The notes beneath the pieces are model-generated. The model did no database searches. It had not been told where the DNA came from and was given only the letters and a program-made list of their open reading frames with translations. From Actinacidiphila alni (GTDB lineage Bacteria; Actinomycetota; Actinomycetes; Streptomycetales; Streptomycetaceae): a stretch of 64,000 nucleotides of DNA. Each line of letters begins with the position of its first letter. Position 1 is the first letter of the stretch. The position numbers and the translations under genes are program-made. This document shows, one piece after another, positions 16,680-25,400 of the stretch. The DNA lies in assembly GCF_900112845.1 (NCBI RefSeq), contig NZ_FONG01000007.1, forward strand, positions 186,001 through 250,000, given 5' to 3'.

Positions 16680-17963
16680 TCACTCCACGGTACGTCGCCC
16701 GCGCACGCACAGCCCGACGAAGCAGCCGACGGCCACGAGTGCGCAGGTCAGCTGCACGACGGCCATCGGGACCGCGGTCCCGTCGCCCGCCACCCCGGCC
16801 AGCGGCGAGGCCAGCGCGCCGATCAGGAAGGAGGACGTGCCGACCAGCGCGGACGCCGACCCCACGTCCCGTTTGACGCGCAGCAGCGCCAGGGTGTTCG
16901 CCGTCGGCAGGGTCAGGCCCATCGACGCCATCAGGACGAACAGGGCCGCCGCGATCGCCGGGAGCCCGGCCCGGCCGAAGACGCCGGAGGTCAGCAGCAC
17001 CAGGGCGACCGAGGCCGCGGTGATCAGGACCAGGCCCACGGTCAGCACCTTGTCCATCGCGACCCGGCCGACCAGCACCTTGCCGTTGAGCTGGCCGACA
17101 CCGACGATGCCGATGGAGTTCAGCCCGAACAGCAGGCTGAAGGTCTGCGGCGAGGCGCCGTAGATGTCCTGCACGACGAAGGCCGACGCGGACACGTACG
17201 TGAACAGCGCCGCGAAGGCGAAGCTGCCGGTGAAGACGTACCCGGCGAAGACCCGGTCGCCGAGCAGCCGGCGGATCGCGCCGAAGGTGCCGGACAGTTC
17301 GCCGGAGTGCCGCTTGTCGGGCGGCAGCGTCTCGGTCATCCGCCGCCACACCAGCAGGGTGAGCAGCGTGCCGATCACGGTGAGGACGACGAAGACGCCG
17401 CGCCAGTCGGTGAGCCGCAGGATCTGGCCGCCGATCACCGGGGCGACGATCGGGGCGACACCGGAGATCAGCATCAGGGTGGAGAAGAAGCGGGCCATCT
17501 CCACGCCGTCGTAGAGGTCACGGACCACCGCCCGGGAGATCACGATGCCGGCCGCGCCCGCCAGGCCCTGGACCAGCCGGAAGGCGATCAGCAGCGGGGC
17601 GGACGGCGCGAAGGCGCAGACGGCGGTGGCCAGCACGTAGATGACCATGCCGGTCAGCAGCGGGGTGCGGCGGCCGAAGCGGTCGCTGAGCGGGCCGACG
17701 ACGAGCTGGCCGAGGGCCATGCCCGCCAGGCACGCGGTGAGGGTGAGCTGCGCCGTCGCCGCTGTGCTGTGCAGGGCGTCGGTGACCTGGGGCAGCGCGG
17801 GCAGATACATGTCCATCGACAGCGGCGGCAGCGCGGTGAGGCCGCCGAGGACGAGGGTGACCAGCAGGCCGGTGCGGCGCTGGGCCGCGAGCGTGCGGGT
17901 CTTGTCTTCAGTAGGGACGGTTTCGGTGATGTGCGCGGGTACGGGGGGCCCGGCGTCCTGCAC
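16680..17963 (-). CDS. MFS multidrug efflux transporter, Bcr/CflA family
   Basis: 427-residue transporter of the major facilitator superfamily, DHA1 drug:H+ antiporter type. Twelve transmembrane segments are visible. The Bcr/CflA hallmarks are GGLTALPPLSMDMYLPALPQV in helix 1 and GPLSDRFGRRTPLL, the loop 2-3 motif A. VQGLAGAAGIVISRAVVRD is the motif B/C region. It would export small drugs using the proton gradient. The GTG at 17963 has GGAGAG five bases upstream. It is divergent from the oxidoreductase gene. The two small genes downstream on the same strand (16375 and 15321) follow within 30 bp and probably belong to the same operon. Confidence 0.88.
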   Translation of the reverse strand: MQDAGPPVPAHITETVPTEDKTRTLAAQRRTGLLVTLVLGGLTALPPLSMDMYLPALPQVTDALHSTAATAQLTLTACLAGMALGQLVVGPLSDRFGRRTPLLTGMVIYVLATAVCAFAPSAPLLIAFRLVQGLAGAAGIVISRAVVRDLYDGVEMARFFSTLMLISGVAPIVAPVIGGQILRLTDWRGVFVVLTVIGTLLTLLVWRRMTETLPPDKRHSGELSGTFGAIRRLLGDRVFAGYVFTGSFAFAALFTYVSASAFVVQDIYGASPQTFSLLFGLNSIGIVGVGQLNGKVLVGRVAMDKVLTVGLVLITAASVALVLLTSGVFGRAGLPAIAAALFVLMASMGLTLPTANTLALLRVKRDVGSASALVGTSSFLIGALASPLAGVAGDGTAVPMAVVQLTCALVAVGCFVGLCVRGRRTVE

Positions 17964-18036
17964 GGCACTCTCCAGCGGAAGTAGTTGAAGCCGTTCTCTA
18001 TCCTTCCAGTGATCGCGCACGACCGAGACCACGTTT

Positions 18037-18072
18037 TGGGGCTGACCGATGACTTGTGGGGCTGACCGATGA
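18037..18072 (+). repeat. 20-bp-spaced direct repeat and leader mini-ORF
   Basis: The 16-bp sequence tggggctgaccgatga occurs at 18037-18052 and again at 18057-18072. The first copy supplies an ATG for a seven-codon frame (MTCGADR, 18049-18072) whose TGA overlaps the ATG of the downstream oxidoreductase. Confidence 0.6.
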
Positions 18073-19085
18073 GCGATGACAGCACGCGGACGATCCGCTG
18101 GGGCATCCTGGCGACCGGCGGCATCGCCGCCACCTTCACCGAGGCGCTGCGGACGCTGCCGGACGCGGAGGTCGTCGCCGTCGGCTCCCGCACCCTCGAC
18201 GGCGCGAAGGCGTTCGCCGAGCGGTACGGGATTCCGCGCGCGTACGGCTCCTGGGCGGAGCTGGCCGCGGACGACGGGGTGGACGTGGTCTACGTCGCCA
18301 CCCCGCACTCCGCGCACCGCGAGGCGAGCGGGATCTGCCTGGAGGCGGGGCGGGCGGTGCTGTGCGAGAAGGCGTTCACCATCAACGCCCGGGAGGCCGA
18401 GGAGCTGGTGGAGCTGGCGCGCGAGCGCGGCCTGTTCCTGATGGAGGCCATGTGGACGTACTGCAATCCGCTGGTTCGGCACATGCTCGCGCTGATCGCG
18501 GACGGCGTCATCGGTGAGGTGCGGGACGTCACGGCGGCCTTCGGCTTCTCCGGGGACTTCCCGGCCACGCACCGGCTGCGCGACCCCGCGCAGGGCGGCG
18601 GCGCCCTGCTCGACCTCGGCGTCTACCCGGTGTCCTTCGCGCAGTTGCTGCTCGGCGAGCCGGACGACGTCCAGGCGTGGTCGCACCTGACCCCCGAGCG
18701 GGTCGACGACAACACCGGGATCGTGCTCGGCTGGAACGACGGCGCCGTGGCCACGCTCTCCTGCTCCATCACCGCCGACACCGGCGCGCACGCGACCGTC
18801 ACCGGTACGGCCGGCCGCATCGAGCTGCCCGAGGGCTTCTTCAACCCGCCTTACCTCACTCTCCACCGCCAGGGCGAGGCCCCCCGCACCGTCACCTTCT
18901 CCGACGTCGTCGACGACGGCCACGACCGGGGCACCATGCGGTACGAGGCCGCCGAGGTCATGCGCTGCCTCCGCGCCGCCGAGACCGAGTCCCCCCTGGT
19001 CCCCCTCTCCGGCTCCCTCTCCATCATGCGCACCCTCGACACGATCCGGGCCCGCACCGGCGTGACGTACCCGGGCGTGGACTGA
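18069..19085 (+). CDS. Gfo/Idh/MocA family oxidoreductase
   Basis: 338-residue NAD(P)-dependent dehydrogenase. The N-terminal Rossmann domain has the dinucleotide motif in IRWGILATGGIAATFTEAL. The conserved VYVATPHSAH segment and the catalytic-loop ALCEK-type motif (VLCEKAFTINAREAEEL) follow. The C-terminal alpha/beta domain includes GGGALLDLGVYPVSFAQLLLG. The closest characterised relatives act on sugars, inositol or trans-dihydrodiols; the substrate here is unknown. The ATG overlaps the stop of a seven-codon leader frame. It is divergent from the efflux pump gene and ends at a hairpin terminator shared with the convergent pterin dehydratase gene. Confidence 0.88.
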   Translation: MSDDSTRTIRWGILATGGIAATFTEALRTLPDAEVVAVGSRTLDGAKAFAERYGIPRAYGSWAELAADDGVDVVYVATPHSAHREASGICLEAGRAVLCEKAFTINAREAEELVELARERGLFLMEAMWTYCNPLVRHMLALIADGVIGEVRDVTAAFGFSGDFPATHRLRDPAQGGGALLDLGVYPVSFAQLLLGEPDDVQAWSHLTPERVDDNTGIVLGWNDGAVATLSCSITADTGAHATVTGTAGRIELPEGFFNPPYLTLHRQGEAPRTVTFSDVVDDGHDRGTMRYEAAEVMRCLRAAETESPLVPLSGSLSIMRTLDTIRARTGVTYPGVD

Positions 19086-19109
19086 CCCCCACCTCGCCTC
19101 TCCGGACGA

Positions 19110-19149
19110 GGGCACCCTCCCACCCGAAGCTCTGCGGAGGAGGGTGCCC
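19110..19149. terminator. Bidirectional terminator hairpin
   Basis: An 11-bp perfect stem (gggcaccctcc at 19110-19120 with ggagggtgccc at 19139-19149) separates two convergent genes. A 21-bp stretch at 19130-19150 recurs in reverse orientation at 29563-29583, so this may be a dispersed intergenic repeat. Confidence 0.65.
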
Positions 19150-19181
19150 CGTCGCACGCGGCCTCGGCCGCGGCGGCGGGG

Positions 19182-19502
19182 TCAGGTGGCGGAGTGGGCC
19201 GGGGCCACGGAGTGGATGCGGGTCGCGAGGGCGAAGTCCTTGGGGGTGAGGCGGCCGCCGGCGGCGTGGGTGGTGACGGACACGGACAGGGTGTCGTAGC
19301 CGAGCGTCAGATCGGAGTGGTGGTCGAGCTCGGCCTGGATGCCCGCGATGTGGAGGGCGAAGATGGCCGCGGGCAGATGCGGCAGGTGGTAGGTGCGGCG
19401 GAGGGTGGCCGCGTCCCCCGGTCCGGGGACGACCTCCCAGCCGGGAAGCTCTGCGAGCCGCAGGCTGATCTCGTGGGGCGGGAGCGGTTCGGCGTAGGGC
19501 AT
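19182..19502 (-). CDS. 4a-hydroxytetrahydrobiopterin dehydratase (PCD/DCoH)
   Basis: 106-residue protein with the length and motifs of pterin-4a-carbinolamine dehydratase. [10 protein letters not shown] lies near the N-terminus, and [28 protein letters not shown] holds the active-site His pair (HHSDL, usually HHP). The enzyme removes water from 4a-hydroxy-tetrahydropterin to regenerate the cofactor of aromatic amino-acid hydroxylases. No such hydroxylase lies nearby, so a separate role is possible. The ATG at 19502 was preferred over an upstream frame extension because GGAGG lies seven bases before it. It is divergent from the SDR gene, with only 63 bp between starts. Confidence 0.85.
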   Translation of the reverse strand: MPYAEPLPPHEISLRLAELPGWEVVPGPGDAATLRRTYHLPHLPAAIFALHIAGIQAELDHHSDLTLGYDTLSVSVTTHAAGGRLTPKDFALATRIHSVAPAHSAT

Positions 19503-19565
19503 GGGTGGACCTCCTGCGGGGGCGGGCGGACCCGAGCATCGTCGCACCGCCTACGCTGCGGAAGC

Positions 19566-20321
19566 ATGAGCGAGAACGAGCGGGTCGCGGTGGTGACGGG
19601 TGCGGGCTCCGGCGTCGGCCGGGCCGTGGCGGTGGAGCTGGCGGCGGCCGGCTGGACGGTTGGCCTGGCGGGGCGCCGCCCGGACGCCCTGGCGCAGACG
19701 GCGGAGCTGGCCGCACAAGCGGCGGGCGGCCGTACGTACGCGGTGCCGACCGACGTGACCCGCCCGCAGGACGTGGCGCGGCTCTTCGACGCCCTGCCGG
19801 GCGGCCGCCTGGACCTGCTGTTCAACAACGCCGGGATGTTCGGCCCGCCGCTCCCCGTCGAGGAGCTGCCGTACGAGGAGTGGAAGGCCGTGGTGGACGT
19901 CAATCTGCACGGCGCCTTCCTGTGCGCGCAGGCCGCCTTCCGGCGGATGAAGGAGCAGGACCCGCAGGGCGGCCGGATCATCAACAACGGTTCGATCTCG
20001 GCGCAGGTCCCGCGCCCGCACAGCGTCGCGTACACCGCGACCAAGCACGCCATGACCGGCCTGACGAAGTCCCTGTCGCTGGACGGCCGCCCGTACCGCA
20101 TCGCGTGCGGCCAGATCGACATCGGCAACGCGGCCACCGAGATGACCGCCCGGATGCGGACCGGAATTCTTCAGGCGAACGGCGACACCGCGGTGGAGCC
20201 GGTGATGGACGTCGCGGACGTGGCCCGTACGGTACGGCACATGGCCGAGCTGCCGCTGGAGGCGAACGTGCAGTTCGCGACGGTGATGGCGACGACGATG
20301 CCCTTCATCGGCCGCGGCTGA
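19566..20321 (+). CDS. Short-chain dehydrogenase/reductase
   Basis: 251-residue classical SDR. The cofactor motif TGxxxGxG is TGAGSGVG near residue 12. NNAG appears as [10 protein letters not shown]. The catalytic Ser, Tyr and Lys are in [34 protein letters not shown] after the second strand suggests NADP preference. The substrate is unknown. The ATG follows a weak purine stretch. Beyond the catalytic helix the segment [15 protein letters not shown] is typical of SDRs annotated as unknown-specificity oxidoreductases. The next gene (PhzF) begins 55 bp downstream on the same strand, so co-transcription is likely. Confidence 0.9.
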   Translation: MSENERVAVVTGAGSGVGRAVAVELAAAGWTVGLAGRRPDALAQTAELAAQAAGGRTYAVPTDVTRPQDVARLFDALPGGRLDLLFNNAGMFGPPLPVEELPYEEWKAVVDVNLHGAFLCAQAAFRRMKEQDPQGGRIINNGSISAQVPRPHSVAYTATKHAMTGLTKSLSLDGRPYRIACGQIDIGNAATEMTARMRTGILQANGDTAVEPVMDVADVARTVRHMAELPLEANVQFATVMATTMPFIGRG

Positions 20322-20376
20322 CCGGGCCGCGCGGACCGCCGGGAACAGGGCCCACGACGGACGGGTTGGAGCGATC

Positions 20377-21261
20377 ATGACGACAACGACGGGGACACCG
20401 GGCGACGCCTCGGCCGGCACCGGGATCCTGCGCTACACCGCCTTCTCCGGCGACCCGGCCGGCGGCAACCCCGCCGGTGTGGTGCTGGACGCGTCCGGCC
20501 TGGACGCCGCACGGATGCTCGCGATCGCGGCCGAGGTCGGCTATTCGGAGACCGCCTTCGTGACGGCGACCGAGGGCCGCACCCTGACCGTGCGCTACTT
20601 CAGCCCGAAGGCCGAGGTGTCCTTCTGCGGCCATGTGACGCTGGCCACCGCGGTGGCGCTGGCCGAGCGGATCGGCGCCGGCGAACTGCTCTTCCGCACC
20701 CCGGCGGGCGAGGTCCCGGTGACCGTCACGGCCGACGGCGAAGGACCGCCGCGGGCCACGATGACCAGCGTCACCCCGTACGTCGAGGACATCGCCCCGG
20801 ACCGGCTGACCGAGGCGCTGGCCGCGCTGGACTGGCCCGTCGCCGACCTGGACCCGGCCTTCCGGCCGCGCATCGCGTACGCGGGCGCCCGCCATCTGGT
20901 CCTGGCCGCCGCGACCCGCGCGCGCCTCGCCGACCTCGCGTACGACTTCGACCGGCTCGAAGCGCTGATGACGGGCCTGGACCTGACGACCGTTCAACTC
21001 CTGTGGCGGGAGAGCGAGTCCGTCTTCCATGTGCGGGACCCGTTCCCGGTCGGCGGGGTGGTGGAGGACCCGGCGACGGGCGCGGCCGCGCTGGCGCTCG
21101 GCGCCTATCTGCGTGAGGAGCGCCTGGTGGAGCCGCCGGCCACCCTCACCCTGCACCAGGGCGACGATCTGGGCCGCCCCGGTGTGCTGACCGTGACGGT
21201 CCCGCCGGGCGAGGCCGCCCCGATCCGGGTGACCGGCACCGCCGTCCCCATCTCCGCCTGA
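20377..21261 (+). CDS. PhzF family isomerase
   Basis: 294-residue two-domain PhzF-like protein. The N-terminal half has FSGDPAGGNPAGVVLDA and GYSETAFV, whose Glu is the family's general acid/base. The second domain has DPFPVGGVVEDPATGAAALALGAYL, the usual C-terminal signature with GAAA. Characterised members isomerise a dihydro-hydroxyanthranilate in phenazine synthesis, but most family members lie outside phenazine clusters and have unknown substrates. No phenazine genes are visible here. It is preceded by an SDR gene and followed, after 87 bp, by an acetyl xylan esterase gene. Confidence 0.88.
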   Translation: MTTTTGTPGDASAGTGILRYTAFSGDPAGGNPAGVVLDASGLDAARMLAIAAEVGYSETAFVTATEGRTLTVRYFSPKAEVSFCGHVTLATAVALAERIGAGELLFRTPAGEVPVTVTADGEGPPRATMTSVTPYVEDIAPDRLTEALAALDWPVADLDPAFRPRIAYAGARHLVLAAATRARLADLAYDFDRLEALMTGLDLTTVQLLWRESESVFHVRDPFPVGGVVEDPATGAAALALGAYLREERLVEPPATLTLHQGDDLGRPGVLTVTVPPGEAAPIRVTGTAVPISA

Positions 21262-21348
21262 GCCGACGGCAGTTGACACCCCCTCACCTCACCCCCGCCC
21301 CGCCCCCGCCGTCCGACATCGTTGCCGACCTGCCAGGAGTGCTGACCG

Positions 21349-22326
21349 ATGGCCCTGTTCGACCTGCCCCTCGACGACCTGCGCGCGTACCGCAGCCGCT
21401 CCGCCGAGCCCGCCGACTTCGACGCCTTCTGGACGGCGACGCTCCAGGAGGCGCGCGGCCACCCGCTGGACGCGCGCTTCGAGCCGGTGCCGACCGGCCT
21501 GAGCACGGTCGACGTGTACGACGTGACCTTCGCGGGCTTCGGCGGCCATCCCGTCAAGGGCTGGCTGGTGCTGCCGGCCGCCGCCGCGGCCCCGCTGCCG
21601 CTGGTCGTGGAATTCCTCGGGTACGGCGGCGGGCGCGGCCTGCCGCACACCCATCTGCTGTGGGCGTCGGCCGGTTTCGCGCACTTCGTGATGGACACCC
21701 GTGGCCAGGGCAGCGGTTGGGCGACCGGTGACACCCCGGACCCGGTGGGCAGCGCGCCCGCCTACCCGGGTTTCCTGACCCGCGGCGTCGAGGACCCCGA
21801 ATCCTTCTACTACCGGCGGGTGTTCACCGACGCGGTGCGCGCGATCGAGGCGGCCCGCTCGCACCCGCTGACCGACGCCGCGCGCACCGTGGCGCTGGGC
21901 ACGAGCCAGGGCGGCGGCATCACGCTCGCGGTTGCCGGGCTCGTCCCGGACCTGGCGGCGGTCGCCCCCGATGTGCCGTTCCTGTGCGACTTCCCGCGCG
22001 CGATCCGGCTCACCGACCGCAATCCGTACCGCGAGGTGGGCCTGTACCTGAACACGCACCGGGCGAGCGTGGAGCGGGTGACGCGCACCCTCGCGTACTT
22101 CGACGGCGTGCACTTCGCGGCGCGCGGCACCGCGCCCGCGCTGTTCTCGACGGCGCTTGAGGACCAGACCTGCCCGCCGTCCACGGTCTTCGCGGCCTTC
22201 AACTCCTATGCGCACGACGACAAGGAGATCGAGGTCTACGACTTCAACGGCCACGAGGGCGGCGGCCCGTTCCAGGAGGCGGCCCGGCTGCGCTGGCTTC
22301 CCCAGCGGCTACCGGCGTCGGCCTGA
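21349..22326 (+). CDS. Acetyl xylan esterase / cephalosporin-C deacetylase (CE7)
   Basis: 325-residue alpha/beta-hydrolase of carbohydrate esterase family 7. The nucleophile elbow is GTSQGGG with Ser near residue 186. DVPFLCDFPRAI follows, and the catalytic His is in FNGHEGGG near residue 302. The family signature RGQGSG (DTRGQGSGWATGDTPDP) is present. These cytosolic enzymes remove acetyl groups from xylo-oligosaccharides and also accept cephalosporin C. No signal peptide is present. It ends at a strong hairpin terminator shared with the convergent GH35 gene. Its role probably lies in the use of plant polysaccharides imported as oligomers. Confidence 0.9.
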   Translation: MALFDLPLDDLRAYRSRSAEPADFDAFWTATLQEARGHPLDARFEPVPTGLSTVDVYDVTFAGFGGHPVKGWLVLPAAAAAPLPLVVEFLGYGGGRGLPHTHLLWASAGFAHFVMDTRGQGSGWATGDTPDPVGSAPAYPGFLTRGVEDPESFYYRRVFTDAVRAIEAARSHPLTDAARTVALGTSQGGGITLAVAGLVPDLAAVAPDVPFLCDFPRAIRLTDRNPYREVGLYLNTHRASVERVTRTLAYFDGVHFAARGTAPALFSTALEDQTCPPSTVFAAFNSYAHDDKEIEVYDFNGHEGGGPFQEAARLRWLPQRLPASA

Positions 22327-22336
22327 CGCCCCGTCA

Positions 22337-22384
22337 ACACGGCGGCGCCGCCCCGGACCTGGCGGGTCCGGGGCGGCGCCGTGT
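22337..22384. terminator. Strong bidirectional terminator hairpin
   Basis: A long GC-rich inverted repeat: acacgg plus cgccgccccggacc pairs with ggtccggggcggcg plus ccgtgt, with a three-base bulge on one side and a loop of about five bases. It separates the esterase from the GH35 gene. Confidence 0.75.
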
Positions 22385-22404
22385 CGTGCGGCCGGCCGGG
22401 GAGG

Positions 22405-25400
22405 TCAGCCGGCCGCGCAGGTCAGGACCGGATTCGCCCAGTCCCCGTGGTCGTTGCCGTTGCCGTCGCCCCCGTCGCCGACGCCCAGGTCGAGCACCTG
22501 GCCGCCGGTCACCGGCACATCGATGGTGACGGGCTGCGAACTGCCGCGCAGGACGGGCGTGGTGGTGAGCACCTTCCCGTCGAGCGTGACGGAGAAGGTG
22601 ACGGAGCCGGGGTCGCCGTTGTCGACACCAACGGTCGCGGTGAAGCGGCTGCACCGGCCGTCGAGGTAGATCTGCACGTCACTGGGCGAGTTGGTGCCCA
22701 GGCCCTTGGCGTACGTGGTGCCGCCGAGCTTGAGCGGGGTGCCGTCGTTCGCGGCGGTGTTGCCGACGCTCTGGTCGCGTTCGACCGGTCCCCAGCCGTT
22801 GGTCGCGGACAGGAATTCCAGGTCGCTGACCTGGTTGTCGCCGGCCGGCGGCGGCGCCGGGATCGACCCGATGACCCGCTCGTCGCGGGTCGAGGTGCGA
22901 TTCCACCCTTGCGTCAACCGGGCTTTCACCTCAAGGGCGTTGACCTTGCCCGGCGTCTGCGGCGCGGTGACGGTCCAGCGGAAGACCGCCGAGGAGCCAC
23001 TGCGGATCAGCCCGACGGACGCGGGCTGCGAGTGCGTGCTGACCGTCCATCCGTCGGGTGCGTCGAGGGCGGCGGTCACCTCGCGCGCGGCGGGCTTCCC
23101 CCGGGGCACGCTGACCTTGGCGGTCGCGGTGAAGGTCTGGCCGCCGGCCACGGACCCGGGCACCTGGAGGGCGACCGTGGACGTGGGGGCGGCCGGCATG
23201 GCGTACGCGGCCTTGCTGTAGCGCGGGCTCGCGTTCTGCGCCACCTTCAGCGAGGAGGCGTAGCTGCCGTAGTTCGTGAGGGCGACCTTGCCGAGTCCGC
23301 CGGTGCTGCCGTCGAGATTCCACACGGCCAGCGCGATGGTGTTGCCGCCGTTGGGGTTCAGCACACCGTTGGGGATCGGGAAACTGTGCTGCGGGCCCAG
23401 GTAGTTGACGTAGTTGCCCATGTTCCAGCCGTTGACGTAGATCTCCACCCGGTACTTGCGGGACGCGTCGTCGGTGAAGGTCAGACCGAGCGAGGTGTCC
23501 TGTCCCTTGGGGAGGTTCAGGGCGACGTTCGTGCTGTACCAGGAGACGCCCGGGGTGGTGTCGGTGGTGGGCAGGGTGACCGGCTGCCAGCCGTCGGTGG
23601 GGTGGCCGGGCAGTGTCCAGCCGGCCCGTTCGCCGTACAGGCCACCGGTGTTGAGCGGGCCGCGCACGGTGTCGACGGGGGTCTCGCCGCCGCGTACGCC
23701 CTGCAGTCGCCAGGTGATGGTGTCCAGCGGGGCGCCGGCCAGCGAGGCGCCGGTCAGGCCGCGGGCGGCCTTGTTGCCGTTGGAGGAGTTGTAGTCCTCC
23801 TCGTGGCCCATGTTGACGGTGAGCACGGAGACGATGTTGTCGCCGTCGCTCTTGAGTACGCCGGCCGGGAAGGCGTACGTCTTCTGGCCGTCGGATGTGG
23901 AGCTGCCCAGGAAGGTGCCGTTGAGCCAGACCGAGGAGGCCGCGGCGCCGCCGCCGCTCTGCGCGGACAGCGTGATGCCGGTCTCCTTGCCGGTGGCGGT
24001 GAACCGGCCGCGGTACCAGGTGCTTCCGGTGTGGAAGCCGTAGTCGTCGGCGAAGAGCACCGGCAGGCTGCCGGGTGTGGTGGTGCTGTGCGAGCTGGTC
24101 CTGTCGGCCACCTGCCAGCTGGAGTCGTCGAAGCCGGGCTGAGCCTCCGGTGATTCCTGCTGGTGCTTCCAGCCGGTGAGCGCGGGCAGGGTGACGGTCG
24201 CGGCGGTCGGTACGGTGCCGGTGCGGCTGCCGCTGTCGGTGACGGTCGTCCGGACGCTCTTCCCGTTCCAGGTCACGGAGTTGGCGCCGCTGAACACCTC
24301 GATGGCGCCGTTGCCGGCGACGTCGCCGGTGAGGGCGAGGGTGCTGCCGGAGGGGCCGGAGGAGGTCGCGCCGCGCAGCAGGTGGGTGCCGCGGACGAGG
24401 ACGGGGCCCGCGGCGGTGTCCTGCCGCCAGAAGGTCTTGGCGGTGTCGGTGTCGGCGAGCAGCAGGAGCAGCGGGTGGCCGCCGCCGTCGATCCGAACCC
24501 GGGTCAGGCCGCTGTGCGTGTAGTTGAGCCGCAGGTCGCCGGTGGCGGCGTCCCAAGTGCTGGTGACGGCGCCGCCGGTGGTGGTGACCTTGGGCTGCTT
24601 CGCGTAGTGCAGGACCGTTTCGCCGTCGGAGCCGTGGTCGCCGTAGAGGACGGCGATGTCGCGCCCGCCGATGGTGGCGTTGGTCATGATCTCCGAGGTG
24701 CTGTACTGGAGTTGGTTCCCGCCGAGGCTGTAGTCCGCGACGATGATCTTGCTCTGCCGGCCGTTGAGGGTCAGCGCGGTGCCGGGCTGCTGCGGCACCG
24801 TGTAGACCGGTGCGGTGCCGCCGGTGCCGCTGTCGACGTCGATGGCGTCCACGGTGACGAAGCGGCCGGAGGCGTCGGCGTTGCTGTTTCCGGTGACGAC
24901 GACCTTGAGGGTGTGCGTCCCGGCGGCCAGGCCGCTGGCCCGGTAGGCGACGTACTGATTCTGCTTGGTCGCGCCGTACAGGTCGACGGTCTTGACCTTG
25001 GTGCCGTCGAGGTAGACGTCGGCGATGCCGTGATTGCCGTCGAGATTGCTGATCCACTTCACGCCGGTGCCGGTGAAGTCGGTGGAGAAGCTGTCGCCCG
25101 CGGTGTCGGAGAAGGACTCGGTGTGCTGGTAGTCGCCGCCGGTGTAATTCTGCTCGGCACCGACGTGCGACCACGAACCGCTGTACGACAGCGCCGAGTC
25201 GGCGTCGTCATGGGTGTAGCCGGGGTGCGCGCCGAGGTCGATCGTGACGTGCCCGCTGTCGTTGCTCGTCGCGGTGGAGTCGGCGTGCCGCAGCACATGG
25301 AACTGGGTGCCGGTGTCGGGGTTGCGGCGCGCGGTGTCCACGATCGAGGCGTTGTCGGTGGGGGTGGCGGGCAGCGCGTCGGTCTTGGCGAGCGGCGCGA

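Noticed and set aside
20377-21261. Phenazine biosynthesis cluster suggested by the PhzF-like gene
   Set aside because: No other phenazine genes are nearby, and PhzF-like proteins are common outside such clusters.
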